Part shown: positions 17,296 through 25,670 of the stretch, piece by piece
Position numbering within the stretch: position 1 is the stretch's first letter
Layout of the letters: each line of letters starts with the position of its first letter
Source of the DNA: Streptomyces fungicidicus
GTDB taxonomy: Bacteria > Actinomycetota > Actinomycetes > Streptomycetales > Streptomycetaceae
Assembly (NCBI RefSeq): GCF_003665435.1
Contig: NZ_CP023408.1
Coordinates: forward strand, 62,001-126,000
Direction of reading: 5' to 3'
DNA length: 64,000 bases
Notes under the pieces: model-generated
Database searches by the model: none
What the model saw: the letters and a program-made list of their open reading frames with translations, nothing else
What the model was told of the DNA's origin: nothing
Program-made: the position numbers and the translations under genes

Positions 17296-20205
17296 TCACT
17301 TGACCGAGCATTCCCGCACGGTGAGCGGCTCGGTGTCGCCGGCCGGTCTGCTGCACAGGACCGCCGCCTCCGCGAGACCCCCGGTGGTTCTCCTGACCCG
17401 TTTGAGGACGATGCTGTGGCCGTGCCGTTCGGCGTACAGGGGCGCGTGGGTGAAGTCGATCGTGCCGGTGGCCATCCCGTCGAGCTTGACGTTCCTCAGG
17501 TTGACCCAGGTCGCCGCGCGGCTCTGGCGTACGTCCCCGAGGCTGGCCGCCCAGTAGAGGGCGCGTGTGGCGTCGTGGGAAAGGGCCGTCTGCCCGCTCG
17601 CGAAGTCGGCGGCGTCGTAGGTGACCGCTCCGTCCTTCAGCCAGGGGAGGTAGTTGGCGGCGTCCTCGTAGAAGGCGGTCCTGGACGACGCCTCCTTCAA
17701 CTCGGCCAGGGCCGCGTGGTACAGGGTGATCCGCGGGGCCACGCCGTCGCGGCCGCCCGTGCCGGAGAACTTGGCCTTGCTCAGATCGTCACCCGTGAAG
17801 ATCGAGATCTCCCTGTTCGCGCACCCCGGTTCGGTGCCCAGCTGGGTCATCAGCGGGCCGATGTCCTCGACCCGTCCCGCGAAGTAGATCACCGAGGGAA
17901 CGTCCTCGCCCCGGCAGATTCTCTCCGCGTGCAGCCGCAGTTCCGGCTTGCCGTTCGCCACCCGGTAGCGCTGCGCGGGCAGCGTCCTGAAGCCCTCCCG
18001 CTTCAACATCCGGCCTCCGTACAGGGCTTGTTCGCTGGTGTAGCGGTCCTGGGACTCCTTGGTGTCACGGGCCAGCACCAGCGCGTGCGGGGCCCGGCCC
18101 CGGGGGCGCAGCTGCCGGGCGACGAGGCCGAGCGCCTCGGCCTGGTGCTCGTCGGGAGCGGCGAGGCTGAACCAGTTGGAGAATTCCTTCGGCAGATACG
18201 TCGCCGAGTTGGTGCCCGAGACCACGGGCAGCCCCGCCTCGTGCAGCCGGCGGGTGACGTCGGGGCTGCTCTGCAGGTCGCGGCCGAAGCCGACGACGCC
18301 GACCACGGACGGGTCGCGTCCGGCGTACTCGGCGATCGCGTCGGCGGTGACCCTCTGATGCCCCATGTCCGCACCGCCGTTGGCGAGCAGCACCCGCAGC
18401 TTCACCGTGTAGTTCTCGTTGACGACGCGCTGGGCGAGGTACACGCCCGTCAGCTCCTCGGCGCCCTTGACCAGTGACGGGTCCACGGAGGAGGAGCTCA
18501 GGGGTCCCGCGTACACGACGGTGACGTAGGCGTCGGGGTGGTCGCGCAGGACCTTGGCGTTCTCGGCGCGCACCAGCCGCTCCAGCTCCTGCAGCCGCTT
18601 GCCCTCCCCGGTGGTTCCGCCGCTCAGCTGCGCGCCGAACCGGACGTCCCCGGTCGCTATGCCGACGCACTCGGTGCCGCCACCGGGCGCGGGACGCAGT
18701 TCGGTGTCGCGGTCGGCGGTCAGCAGCCCGGCCGAGCAGTACGTCCGGTGCAGCTCGCGGGCGTGCACGACACCCGCCGTGACGACCAGCGCGAGTACCA
18801 GCAGCAGGCTGTGCGCCGACCACACCAGGCGGGCCAGGGGAGGCCGGTGACGCGTCCGGACGCACCGCCAGTCGGACTGCCGCAGCTGCGCCAACTCGTC
18901 GCGCGGAAGGGGAATTCTGAGCACCCAGGGCAGGGCGTTGGTCCTGCTGGGCGACTGGTCGGCCCGCAGATTGCCGGCCCACTCGTCGTACCAGTGCCGC
19001 AGCCGCTGCGGAAGACGCGAGGGCGGGGAGACGGGCGACGGACGGCCGGGCGGAGGGTTCGTGTCGTCGGCGCCCCGGTCGAGCAGGGCCGCGTCGCCCG
19101 CCGCCACGCCCGCCACGATCAGCAGCGGGTCGAGCTCGCTGCGCCGGCTGCGGACGTCGCTGACCGCCCTGATCAGCTCTATGCCGCCGTTCTCCCGGCT
19201 CACCCGGCGCAGGAACAGCACCGGCGGGCGGGTCCGCTTGAACCCCCTCAGGTCCCAGCTGCGGCGCCGGTGGTTGTCCCGTAAGTCCTCGAAGAGCGCC
19301 AGCACGTACAGCTGCAGGGGGAACGGGCCGCCCTCGCGCATGGCCTCGGCCACGTCGTAGGCCCGGGCCGCGATGGCACGCCAGGAGTGGACGGGCCGCA
19401 GCAGCCGCACGCTCGTCGACTGACGGCGGGCGGCGGACTGGAGGAACGTGGTGGTCAGGAACCACCGGCTCTCCGCGCGCAGCCACAGGAAGAGGGGAGC
19501 GCGTCCGGGCACGTGGTTGAGGCCGGCGAGGAGGATCATCAGGCCGATGCCCGCCAGGACGGCGACGTACCACTCGGGGCGGGTGAGCAGCGCGGTGAAG
19601 GCACCCAGGACACCCATGGGGAGGAACTGCTGCACGTCACTGAGCAGCATCTGCCGGTTCCGCCGCGAGGGTCTGCGGGGGCGCCAGCGCTGCCGGGCGA
19701 GGATGCGCAGCAGATGTGTCTGGGCCCGCTCCCGCTGGGCGTTGCCGTCCGGGGTGCCGGAGGCGGCGGTCGGCCAGTGCTCCCGCATCTCCGGGTCGTC
19801 GGTGGCCTCCTGGATCGCGCGCACCAGGTTGAGGCGGGGGAAGGAGTAGGGCCGGTAGGAGGCGGACCGGCCGCCCCACTTCCGGGGATCGCCGAGGTCG
19901 CACAGGAGCCGCGCGGCCCGGGCGGTCGGATCGAGGTCCCCCTGCTGCGGTTCGGTCGGGGCGACGGCCAGGCGCGTGCCGTGCCGCCGCTGCCCTTCGC
20001 CCAGCTCGTCGACGAGTTCGGTGACCCGGCCGTCGTCGGCGGACTCCTCGGCGTGCAGCACGATCACCGGCATCGGAGGATCACTGGTCCGGAAGTCCAG
20101 GATCAGGGACTCCAGCTGTCGCTGGACGTCGATCCCCGCCTCGGTCGACATGCCCGGGTGTCCGCCCGGGCAGTCCTGAGGGACATTGTGGTCACGGCCG
20201 TGCAT
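17296..20205 (-). CDS. Large membrane protein with extracytoplasmic ABC-type ligand-binding domain
   Basis: 969 residues from ATG at 20,205, preceded by GGGGGG (an alternative ATG lies at 20,148). Residues 1-185 are a soluble, presumably cytoplasmic domain (PMPVIVLHAEESADDGRVTE) that has a P-loop-like strand order but no Walker A. A helical hairpin (FLPMGVLGAFTALL, then YVAVLAGIGLMILLAGL) follows near 190-230, then a cytoplasmic stretch, then a single membrane segment (HSLLLVLALVVTAGVVHA) near residue 485. The last 470 residues look like a type 1 periplasmic-binding fold, as in branched-chain amino-acid binding proteins: VGVVGFGRDLQSSPDVTRRL and PVVSGTNSATYLPKEFSNWF. It reads as a receptor that binds a small ligand outside and signals inside; no permease is nearby. 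Ligand unknown. Confidence 0.75.
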   Translation of the reverse strand: MHGRDHNVPQDCPGGHPGMSTEAGIDVQRQLESLILDFRTSDPPMPVIVLHAEESADDGRVTELVDELGEGQRRHGTRLAVAPTEPQQGDLDPTARAARLLCDLGDPRKWGGRSASYRPYSFPRLNLVRAIQEATDDPEMREHWPTAASGTPDGNAQRERAQTHLLRILARQRWRPRRPSRRNRQMLLSDVQQFLPMGVLGAFTALLTRPEWYVAVLAGIGLMILLAGLNHVPGRAPLFLWLRAESRWFLTTTFLQSAARRQSTSVRLLRPVHSWRAIAARAYDVAEAMREGGPFPLQLYVLALFEDLRDNHRRRSWDLRGFKRTRPPVLFLRRVSRENGGIELIRAVSDVRSRRSELDPLLIVAGVAAGDAALLDRGADDTNPPPGRPSPVSPPSRLPQRLRHWYDEWAGNLRADQSPSRTNALPWVLRIPLPRDELAQLRQSDWRCVRTRHRPPLARLVWSAHSLLLVLALVVTAGVVHARELHRTYCSAGLLTADRDTELRPAPGGGTECVGIATGDVRFGAQLSGGTTGEGKRLQELERLVRAENAKVLRDHPDAYVTVVYAGPLSSSSVDPSLVKGAEELTGVYLAQRVVNENYTVKLRVLLANGGADMGHQRVTADAIAEYAGRDPSVVGVVGFGRDLQSSPDVTRRLHEAGLPVVSGTNSATYLPKEFSNWFSLAAPDEHQAEALGLVARQLRPRGRAPHALVLARDTKESQDRYTSEQALYGGRMLKREGFRTLPAQRYRVANGKPELRLHAERICRGEDVPSVIYFAGRVEDIGPLMTQLGTEPGCANREISIFTGDDLSKAKFSGTGGRDGVAPRITLYHAALAELKEASSRTAFYEDAANYLPWLKDGAVTYDAADFASGQTALSHDATRALYWAASLGDVRQSRAATWVNLRNVKLDGMATGTIDFTHAPLYAERHGHSIVLKRVRRTTGGLAEAAVLCSRPAGDTEPLTVRECSVK

Positions 20206-20473
20206 GGACACCCCCCGTGGTCGTAAGACACATGTGCCGCACGCGCTTTGTGAGGATAACGCCCGCCCCTGACAACCGTCCCGGTGCGACCGGAGGTCCG
20301 TCGGCGCGGTGACGCCCCGGCCGGTGGTGTCGTCACCGGGTGGCGATGTCACGCGATCGGGTGATGCTGTGCGATATGGGCACCTGCGCGGCGGGCGGTC
20401 CGTTCGATCCGGTGATGGGGACATCCCCGAGCACGCGCGACGACAACGACGACAACGACCACCGGAGCACATC

Positions 20474-21028
20474 GTGAGCCTGCACTTCCACCGCAACCCC
20501 GACGGCACGACGACGGGGCGCAACGACGCCAACGGCTTCACCGTGACGCACGACGAAGAGGAGGAGGTGAAGCGGCAGTTGTACGAGGACGCGGGGTGGG
20601 AGTACACGCCGCCACCGCCCCCGGTGCCACCCGGGTTCCACCGGTTCGCCCTGGTGCACGACGAGTTCGGGGACACCGGGTTCACGGACGAGCGGTACGC
20701 GGGGCTGCGGGCACGTCCGCCCGAGGGATGCGTGCCGGTCGACCGGGGGTGCTTCGCACTGCGGTGCGAGCGGCCGGGGCGGACGCTCGTGGACGCGGTG
20801 GCCGGCACGGTCGCGGAGGTCCGCCGCGAGCACGGGCTGGTGATGAACGGCCTGGGCGTCGAGAAGCCCGAGGAGTGGTACGACGCCGGCCACAAGAACG
20901 GATACGCGGCGGAGATCGTCGCCCACCTGGTGCTCATGGCGGCCGACCGGGCCCGCCGGCTCGGATACGGACGCAGGGAGGTGGTCCGGCTGCTCGACGC
21001 GACGGGCATCGACCAGGCAGCGGGGTGA
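20474..21028 (+). CDS. Conserved hypothetical protein
   Basis: 184 residues from GTG at 20,474; the frame stays open upstream but without coding bias. It is hydrophilic, with a proline run (YTPPPPPVPPGFHRF) after an acidic helix. The rest is DRGCFALRCERPGRTLVDAV, then VMNGLGVEKPEEWYDAGHKN, then AAEIVAHLVLMAADRARRLG. No catalytic motif stands out and I do not recognise the family. It is convergent with the CDP-alcohol phosphatidyltransferase gene. Confidence 0.6.
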   Translation: MSLHFHRNPDGTTTGRNDANGFTVTHDEEEEVKRQLYEDAGWEYTPPPPPVPPGFHRFALVHDEFGDTGFTDERYAGLRARPPEGCVPVDRGCFALRCERPGRTLVDAVAGTVAEVRREHGLVMNGLGVEKPEEWYDAGHKNGYAAEIVAHLVLMAADRARRLGYGRREVVRLLDATGIDQAAG

Positions 21029-21081
21029 GGGGAGGAGGCCGGGGCACTTGCAGCGGGCCGGCCCGCGCCCCCGGCCGGCCG

Positions 21082-21846
21082 TCAGCCCGCGACCAGTTCC
21101 CGCCGCACCTCGGGTACGGCCGGCGCCGTCGCCACGCGCGACGTCCGCCACAGCCACAGCACGTCCCGGCCGAACGACCACACCAGCAGCCCCAGCGCCA
21201 GCGCCACCACACCGGCGTTGACCGCGTGCGGCAGCAGGGCCGCCCCGGACACCAGCAGCAGCACGCCCTGCAGCGCCGCCACCGTCTTGCGGGCCGTGCT
21301 CGGCGGGAGCGGGGCGGTCAGCCAGGGCCAGACACGCGCCGCGGCCACGAACACATACCGCATACCGCCGATCAGGAGCACCCATGGACCCATCGCCATC
21401 GACACGTACACACTCAGCACCAGGATCAGGAACGCGTCCACCTCCATGTCGAAGCGGGCGCCGAGCGGAGTCGACGTACCGGTCCTGCGGGCCACCTTGC
21501 CGTCCACGCCGTCCAGGACCAGGGCGACGGCGGTCAGACCGACGAAGAGGGTGACGGGCGGCGCGTCCTGGAACGAGTCGGCGACCAGCGCGGTCACACC
21601 GCCGACGAGGGTGGCCCGGCCGAGGGTGACCCGGTTCGCCGCGCCGAAGGAGCGCAGCCCGGACCGCTGCAGGGCCCGGGAGAGCACCGCCCAGGTGGCG
21701 ACCGCGAACGCGAGGCCGGTCAGCCAGCCCGCCGGGCCCATGCCGATCGCCGTGCCGATCAGGGCCAGCAACAGGATCTGTACACCCGCCCCCACGGCGG
21801 TCTCCTGGTGTACGGGCCTCGCGTCGTAACTGTTGTTCAGGGCCAC
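21082..21846 (-). CDS. CDP-alcohol phosphatidyltransferase family membrane protein
   Basis: 254 residues from GTG at 21,846, preceded by GGAGGA. The family signature is complete: LDGVDGKVARRTGTSTPLGA then RFDMEVD, matching DGx2AR...G...D...D, which binds the CDP-linked substrate and metal. Six or so hydrophobic helices surround it. The enzyme would join a CDP-activated alcohol or diacylglycerol to an acceptor alcohol in the membrane. The substrate cannot be read from sequence. It faces the dehydrogenase gene of the adjacent cluster across 108 bases, so it may share its regulation. Confidence 0.85.
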   Translation of the reverse strand: MALNNSYDARPVHQETAVGAGVQILLLALIGTAIGMGPAGWLTGLAFAVATWAVLSRALQRSGLRSFGAANRVTLGRATLVGGVTALVADSFQDAPPVTLFVGLTAVALVLDGVDGKVARRTGTSTPLGARFDMEVDAFLILVLSVYVSMAMGPWVLLIGGMRYVFVAAARVWPWLTAPLPPSTARKTVAALQGVLLLVSGAALLPHAVNAGVVALALGLLVWSFGRDVLWLWRTSRVATAPAVPEVRRELVAG

Positions 21847-21954
21847 CGAGCATCCTCCGGCCGTATGACAGAGTCGATCAACGCCGCTACCTTGTGCGCG
21901 GCCTGTGCACCACTCGGTACGCGTGCAGCTTCCCGATCGTTCAGGAGGACTCCG

Positions 21955-22950
21955 ATGAACCGCACCGCACGTGCGTTCTGGCTCGACTCGCCCGGCCGGG
22001 GGACGATCCGCGAGGTCACCCTGCCCGAGCCCGGCGCGGACGAAGTGCTGGTGCGCTCGCTCTTCTCCGGGGTGAGCCGCGGCACGGAGACCCTCGTCTT
22101 CCGGGGCGGCGTGCCGGAGAGCCAGCACGCCGTCATGCGGGCGCCGTTCCAGGAGGGCGACTTCCCGGCCCCCGTGAAGTACGGCTACCTCAACGTGGGC
22201 GTGGTGGAGGAGGGACCGGAGGCGCTCGCCGGGCGGACCGTGTTCTGCCTGTACCCGCACCAGACGCGGTACGTCGTTCCGGCCGCCGCCGTCACCCCCC
22301 TGCCCGACGGCGTGCCCGCCGGGCGGGCCGTCCTCGCCGGCACCGTGGAGACCGCCGTCAACGCCCTGTGGGACGCGGCGCCGCTGGTCGGCGACCGCAT
22401 AGCCGTCGTCGGCGGCGGCATGGTCGGCTGCTCCGTGGCCGCGCTGCTGGCACGGTTCCCGGGCGTACGGGTGCAACTGGTCGACGCCGACCCGGCCCGC
22501 GCGAAGACCGCCGAGGCGCTCGGCGCCGGCTTCGCGCTGCCCGGCGACGCCCTCGGCGACTGCGACCTGGTCGTCCACGCCAGCGCCACCGAGCAGGGAC
22601 TGAGCCGCGCCCTCGAACTGCTCCGCCCCGAGGGCACCGTCGTCGAACTGAGCTGGTACGGCGACCGCCCGGTGAGCCTCCCGCTGGGCGAGGCCTTCCA
22701 CTCCCGGCGGCTCGTCCTCCGCAGCAGCCAGGTCGGCACGATCTCCCCGGCCCGCGCGAACCGCAGCTACGCCGACCGGCTCGCCCTCGCCCTCGACCTG
22801 CTCGCCGACCCCGCCCTCGACGCCCTGATCACCGGCGAATCCGCCTTCGAGGAGCTGCCTGACGCCATGCCCCGCCTCGCCTCCGGCGAGATCCCCGCCC
22901 TCTGCCACCGCGTGCGCTACACCGACCCGGACCGGGACACACACGCCTGA
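21955..22950 (+). CDS. MDR-superfamily dehydrogenase (zinc-alcohol-dehydrogenase-like)
   Basis: 331 residues from ATG at 21,955 with an AGGAGG site. The N-terminal GroES-like domain reads VLVRSLFSGVSRGTETLVFR; the Rossmann part has IAVVGGGMVGCSVAAL followed by VQLVDADPARA, where the Asp after the second strand suggests NAD(H). The usual zinc-binding cysteines are missing, so it is of the non-zinc or reductase-like type (related to BchC-like dehydrogenases). It is the first gene of a five-gene run, and its substrate is probably the product of that pathway. Confidence 0.85.
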   Translation: MNRTARAFWLDSPGRGTIREVTLPEPGADEVLVRSLFSGVSRGTETLVFRGGVPESQHAVMRAPFQEGDFPAPVKYGYLNVGVVEEGPEALAGRTVFCLYPHQTRYVVPAAAVTPLPDGVPAGRAVLAGTVETAVNALWDAAPLVGDRIAVVGGGMVGCSVAALLARFPGVRVQLVDADPARAKTAEALGAGFALPGDALGDCDLVVHASATEQGLSRALELLRPEGTVVELSWYGDRPVSLPLGEAFHSRRLVLRSSQVGTISPARANRSYADRLALALDLLADPALDALITGESAFEELPDAMPRLASGEIPALCHRVRYTDPDRDTHA

Positions 22951-23065
22951 CCTCAGAAAAGACGTAGCGGACGCTGAACAGGGGAAGACAGTCAGCCGTA
23001 CTACACGGCATCCCCGGCGGAGATCGGCCCGGGGAGCAGACGCGCCGCACCTGGAGGGTCGTCCG

Positions 23066-23464
23066 TTGTTCAGCATCACCGTCCGCGATCACATCATGAT
23101 CGCCCACAGCTTCCGCGGCGAGGTCTTCGGACCGGCCCAGCGCCTCCACGGGGCCACGTTCCTCGTGGACGCGACGTTCCGGCGCGAGCAGCTGGACGAC
23201 GACAACATCGTCGTCGACATCGGCCTCGCCACACAGGAACTCGGCGCCGTCGTCGGCGAGCTGAACTACCGCAACCTCGACAACGAGCCCGACTTCGCGG
23301 GGGTCAACACCTCCACGGAGTATTTGGCCAAGGTCATCGCCGACCGGCTCGCCGAACGCGTCCACAAGGGCGCGCTGGGCGAGGGCGCCAAGGGCATCGC
23401 GAAGATCGCCGTCACGCTGCACGAGTCGCACATCGCCTGGGCGAGTTACGAGCGTGCCCTGTGA
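23066..23464 (+). CDS. Degenerate 6-pyruvoyl-tetrahydropterin synthase / QueD-like protein
   Basis: 132 residues from TTG at 23,066, which has a GGAGG site. The T-fold pattern of PTPS/QueD is clear (IMIAHSFRGEVFGPAQRLHG, then ELNYRNLDNEPDF, then TLHESHIAWASYE). By eye against E. coli QueD, zinc ligands His16 and His31 are kept (H14, H28) but the third is Ala30, the catalytic Cys27 is Ala24, and Asp70/His71 are Asn67/Tyr68. The pterin-anchoring Glu is kept (E120). So it probably binds a pterin or pyrimidine but cannot do the standard reaction. Its stop overlaps the next GTG (GTGA). Confidence 0.85.
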   Translation: MFSITVRDHIMIAHSFRGEVFGPAQRLHGATFLVDATFRREQLDDDNIVVDIGLATQELGAVVGELNYRNLDNEPDFAGVNTSTEYLAKVIADRLAERVHKGALGEGAKGIAKIAVTLHESHIAWASYERAL

Positions 23465-24699
23465 CCGACACGACCATCGACAGGCCCGACACGACCATCG
23501 ATGGGCCCGGCACGGCCGTCGGCCGGGCCCCGGCCGCCCGCCTGGATTACGTCCCACGGCAGGCGTTCGCTCCGAGGAACGGCGGGATTATCCCCATGTC
23601 CCTGCGCTCCGTGCACTTCGTGATGCCGGACGGGGTCGACGACCCGGCCGCGCCGAGCGGCGGCAACGCCTACGACCGGCGCGTCTGCCTGGACCTGCCC
23701 GGCTTCGGCTGGCAGGTGCACCGGCACACCGTGGCCGGCGACTGGCCCCGCCCGGACGCCGACGCCCGCGCCGCGCTCGCCCGCGCCCTGCGCGAACTGC
23801 CCGACGGCGCCGTCGTCCTGCTCGACGGGCTGGTCGCCTGTGGGGTGCCCGAGGTCGTCGTACCGGAGGCGGAGGACGGGCGGCTGCGCATGGCCGTCCT
23901 CCTGCATCTGCCGCTCGGCGACGAGACCGGGCTCGACGCGGCCGTCGCCGCCGAACTGGACGCCCGCGAGCGCGCGGTGCTGCGGGCGGTGCCCGCGGTG
24001 ATCGCCACCAGCGACTGGGCCGTACGCCGTCTCGTCTCCCACCACGGGCTGGCCCCCGACCGGGTCCACGTCGCCGCCCCCGGCGCCGACATCGCGCCCC
24101 TCGCCCCGGGCACCGACGGCGTATCGCGGCTGCTGTGCGTCGCCGCCGTGACCCCGCGCAAAGGACAGCACCGGCTGGTCGAGGCACTGGCGGCGGTGGC
24201 CGAACTACCCTGGAGCTGCGCACTCGTCGGCGGCCTCGGCCACGATCCCGACTACGTCACCCACCTGCGCGGACTCATCCGCGCCCACGGCCTCGAGGAC
24301 CGGCTGGAGCTCACCGGGCCGCAGTCCGGCGCCGCACTCGACGCCCGTTACGCCACCGCCGACCTCATGGTGCTCACCTCGTACGCCGAGACCTACGGCA
24401 TGGCGGTCACCGAGGCGCTGGCACGCGGCATCCCCGTGCTCGCCACCGATGTCGGCGGCGTGCCCGAGGCGGTCGGCCGCGCACCCGACGGCGGCGTGCC
24501 CGGCATTCTCGTCCCGCCGGAGAACCCGGCCGCCATCGCCGCCGAACTGCGCGGCTGGTTCGGCGAGGCGGACGTACGACGCCGGCTGAAGGCCGCCGCC
24601 CGCAGCCGGCGGGCCGCGCTCGGCGGCTGGGCGAGCACCGCACAGAGCCTGGCGGCGGTACTGCGCCGGCTACCCACCGAACCCCGGAGGGCCGCATGA
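23461..24699 (+). CDS. GT4-family glycosyltransferase
   Basis: 412 residues from GTG at 23,461, which overlaps the PTPS-like stop. The GT-B fold is recognisable: LLCVAAVTPRKGQHRLVEAL opens the nucleotide-sugar domain and ETYGMAVTE gives the EX7E motif. The first 45 residues are low complexity and come from two near-identical 21-base repeats (23,464-23,505), so translation may really begin at ATG 23,596 (MSLRSVHFVMPDGVDDP). The enzyme should transfer a sugar from a nucleotide donor with retention. Its neighbours suggest the acceptor is a pterin- or pyrimidine-derived metabolite or a lipid carrier. The stop overlaps the methyltransferase ATG. Confidence 0.87.
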   Translation: MTDTTIDRPDTTIDGPGTAVGRAPAARLDYVPRQAFAPRNGGIIPMSLRSVHFVMPDGVDDPAAPSGGNAYDRRVCLDLPGFGWQVHRHTVAGDWPRPDADARAALARALRELPDGAVVLLDGLVACGVPEVVVPEAEDGRLRMAVLLHLPLGDETGLDAAVAAELDARERAVLRAVPAVIATSDWAVRRLVSHHGLAPDRVHVAAPGADIAPLAPGTDGVSRLLCVAAVTPRKGQHRLVEALAAVAELPWSCALVGGLGHDPDYVTHLRGLIRAHGLEDRLELTGPQSGAALDARYATADLMVLTSYAETYGMAVTEALARGIPVLATDVGGVPEAVGRAPDGGVPGILVPPENPAAIAAELRGWFGEADVRRRLKAAARSRRAALGGWASTAQSLAAVLRRLPTEPRRAA

Positions 24700-25670
24700 C
24701 CGAACAGGCGACCACCACCCAGCACGGCGGGACGATCCCCGCGCAGCCCGGCCCCCGGGACGTCATCCCCGGCGCCGGCCCCGCACCCCGCCCCGGTGAA
24801 CGGGCCACCCTCAGACTGCGGGGGACCGGCACCGGGGAACCGCCCCGCTACGCCCCCGAGTGGCTCCAGCTGCGCGAACCCGCCGACGCCGCAGCCCGCT
24901 CCTACGACCTGCTCGACCCGCTGCGCATCCGGCTGGCCAACCTGCCGCGCCGCGCCGACGGCCTCGTCGTCCACGACATCGGCTGCGGCACCGGCTCGAT
25001 GGGCCGCTGGCTCGCCCCCCACCTCGACGGCGCCCAGCACTGGGTGCTGCACGACCGCGACCCCTACCTGCTGCACTTCGCCGCCGTCGCCTCCCCGCGC
25101 TCGGCCGCCGACGGCAGCCACGTCACCGTCGAGACCCGGCGCGGCGACATCGCCCGGCTCACCCCGGACGCCCTGGCCGGGGCCTCCCTGGTGACGGCGT
25201 CCGCGCTGCTCGACGTCCTCACCCGCGACGACATCGGCACCCTCGCCGCCGCCTGCGCGGGAGCCGGCTGCCCGGCGCTGCTGACGCTGTCGGTGGCCGG
25301 ACGCGTCGAACTGACGGCGCCGCACCCGATGGACCAGGAGATCACCGAGGCGTTCAACGCCCACCAGCGCCGGGACGGACTGCTCGGCCCGGACGCGGTC
25401 ACCGTCGCCGCCGAGGTCTTCGCCGAGCACGGCGCGACCGTACGGCTGCACCCGAGCCCCTGGCGGCTCGGCCCCGCACAGGCGGCGCTGACCGAGCAGT
25501 GGCTGCGGGGCTGGGTCGGCGCGGCGGTGGAGGAGCGGCCGGAGCTCGCGGAGCGCGCCGACGGCTATCTCGCCGACCGCCTCCAGGCTTGCGCGGCGGG
25601 GGAGTTGCGGGTCGTCGTGCACCACAGTGATCTGCTCGCCCTGTGCCGGCCGGTGGGCGGGGCCGCATGA
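24696..25670 (+). CDS. Class I SAM-dependent methyltransferase
   Basis: 324 residues. Motif I is VHDIGCGTGSMGRWLAPHL near residue 92-110, followed by LHDRDPYLL for the ribose-binding acidic residue and TASALLDVLTRDDI as motif IV. The first 45 residues are disordered and proline-rich. It starts at ATG 24,696 inside the stop of the glycosyltransferase and ends in an ATGA overlap with the membrane-protein gene, so the four genes are translated as a unit. The target is probably the cluster product; nothing in the sequence tells O-, N- or C-methylation. Confidence 0.85.
   Translation: MTEQATTTQHGGTIPAQPGPRDVIPGAGPAPRPGERATLRLRGTGTGEPPRYAPEWLQLREPADAAARSYDLLDPLRIRLANLPRRADGLVVHDIGCGTGSMGRWLAPHLDGAQHWVLHDRDPYLLHFAAVASPRSAADGSHVTVETRRGDIARLTPDALAGASLVTASALLDVLTRDDIGTLAAACAGAGCPALLTLSVAGRVELTAPHPMDQEITEAFNAHQRRDGLLGPDAVTVAAEVFAEHGATVRLHPSPWRLGPAQAALTEQWLRGWVGAAVEERPELAERADGYLADRLQACAAGELRVVVHHSDLLALCRPVGGAA

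Noticed and set aside
20206..21009. Extension of the large membrane-protein gene to a far upstream ATG
   Set aside because: The added 268 residues are antisense to a coding gene and lack a ribosome site; GGGGGG before ATG 20,205 fixes the start.
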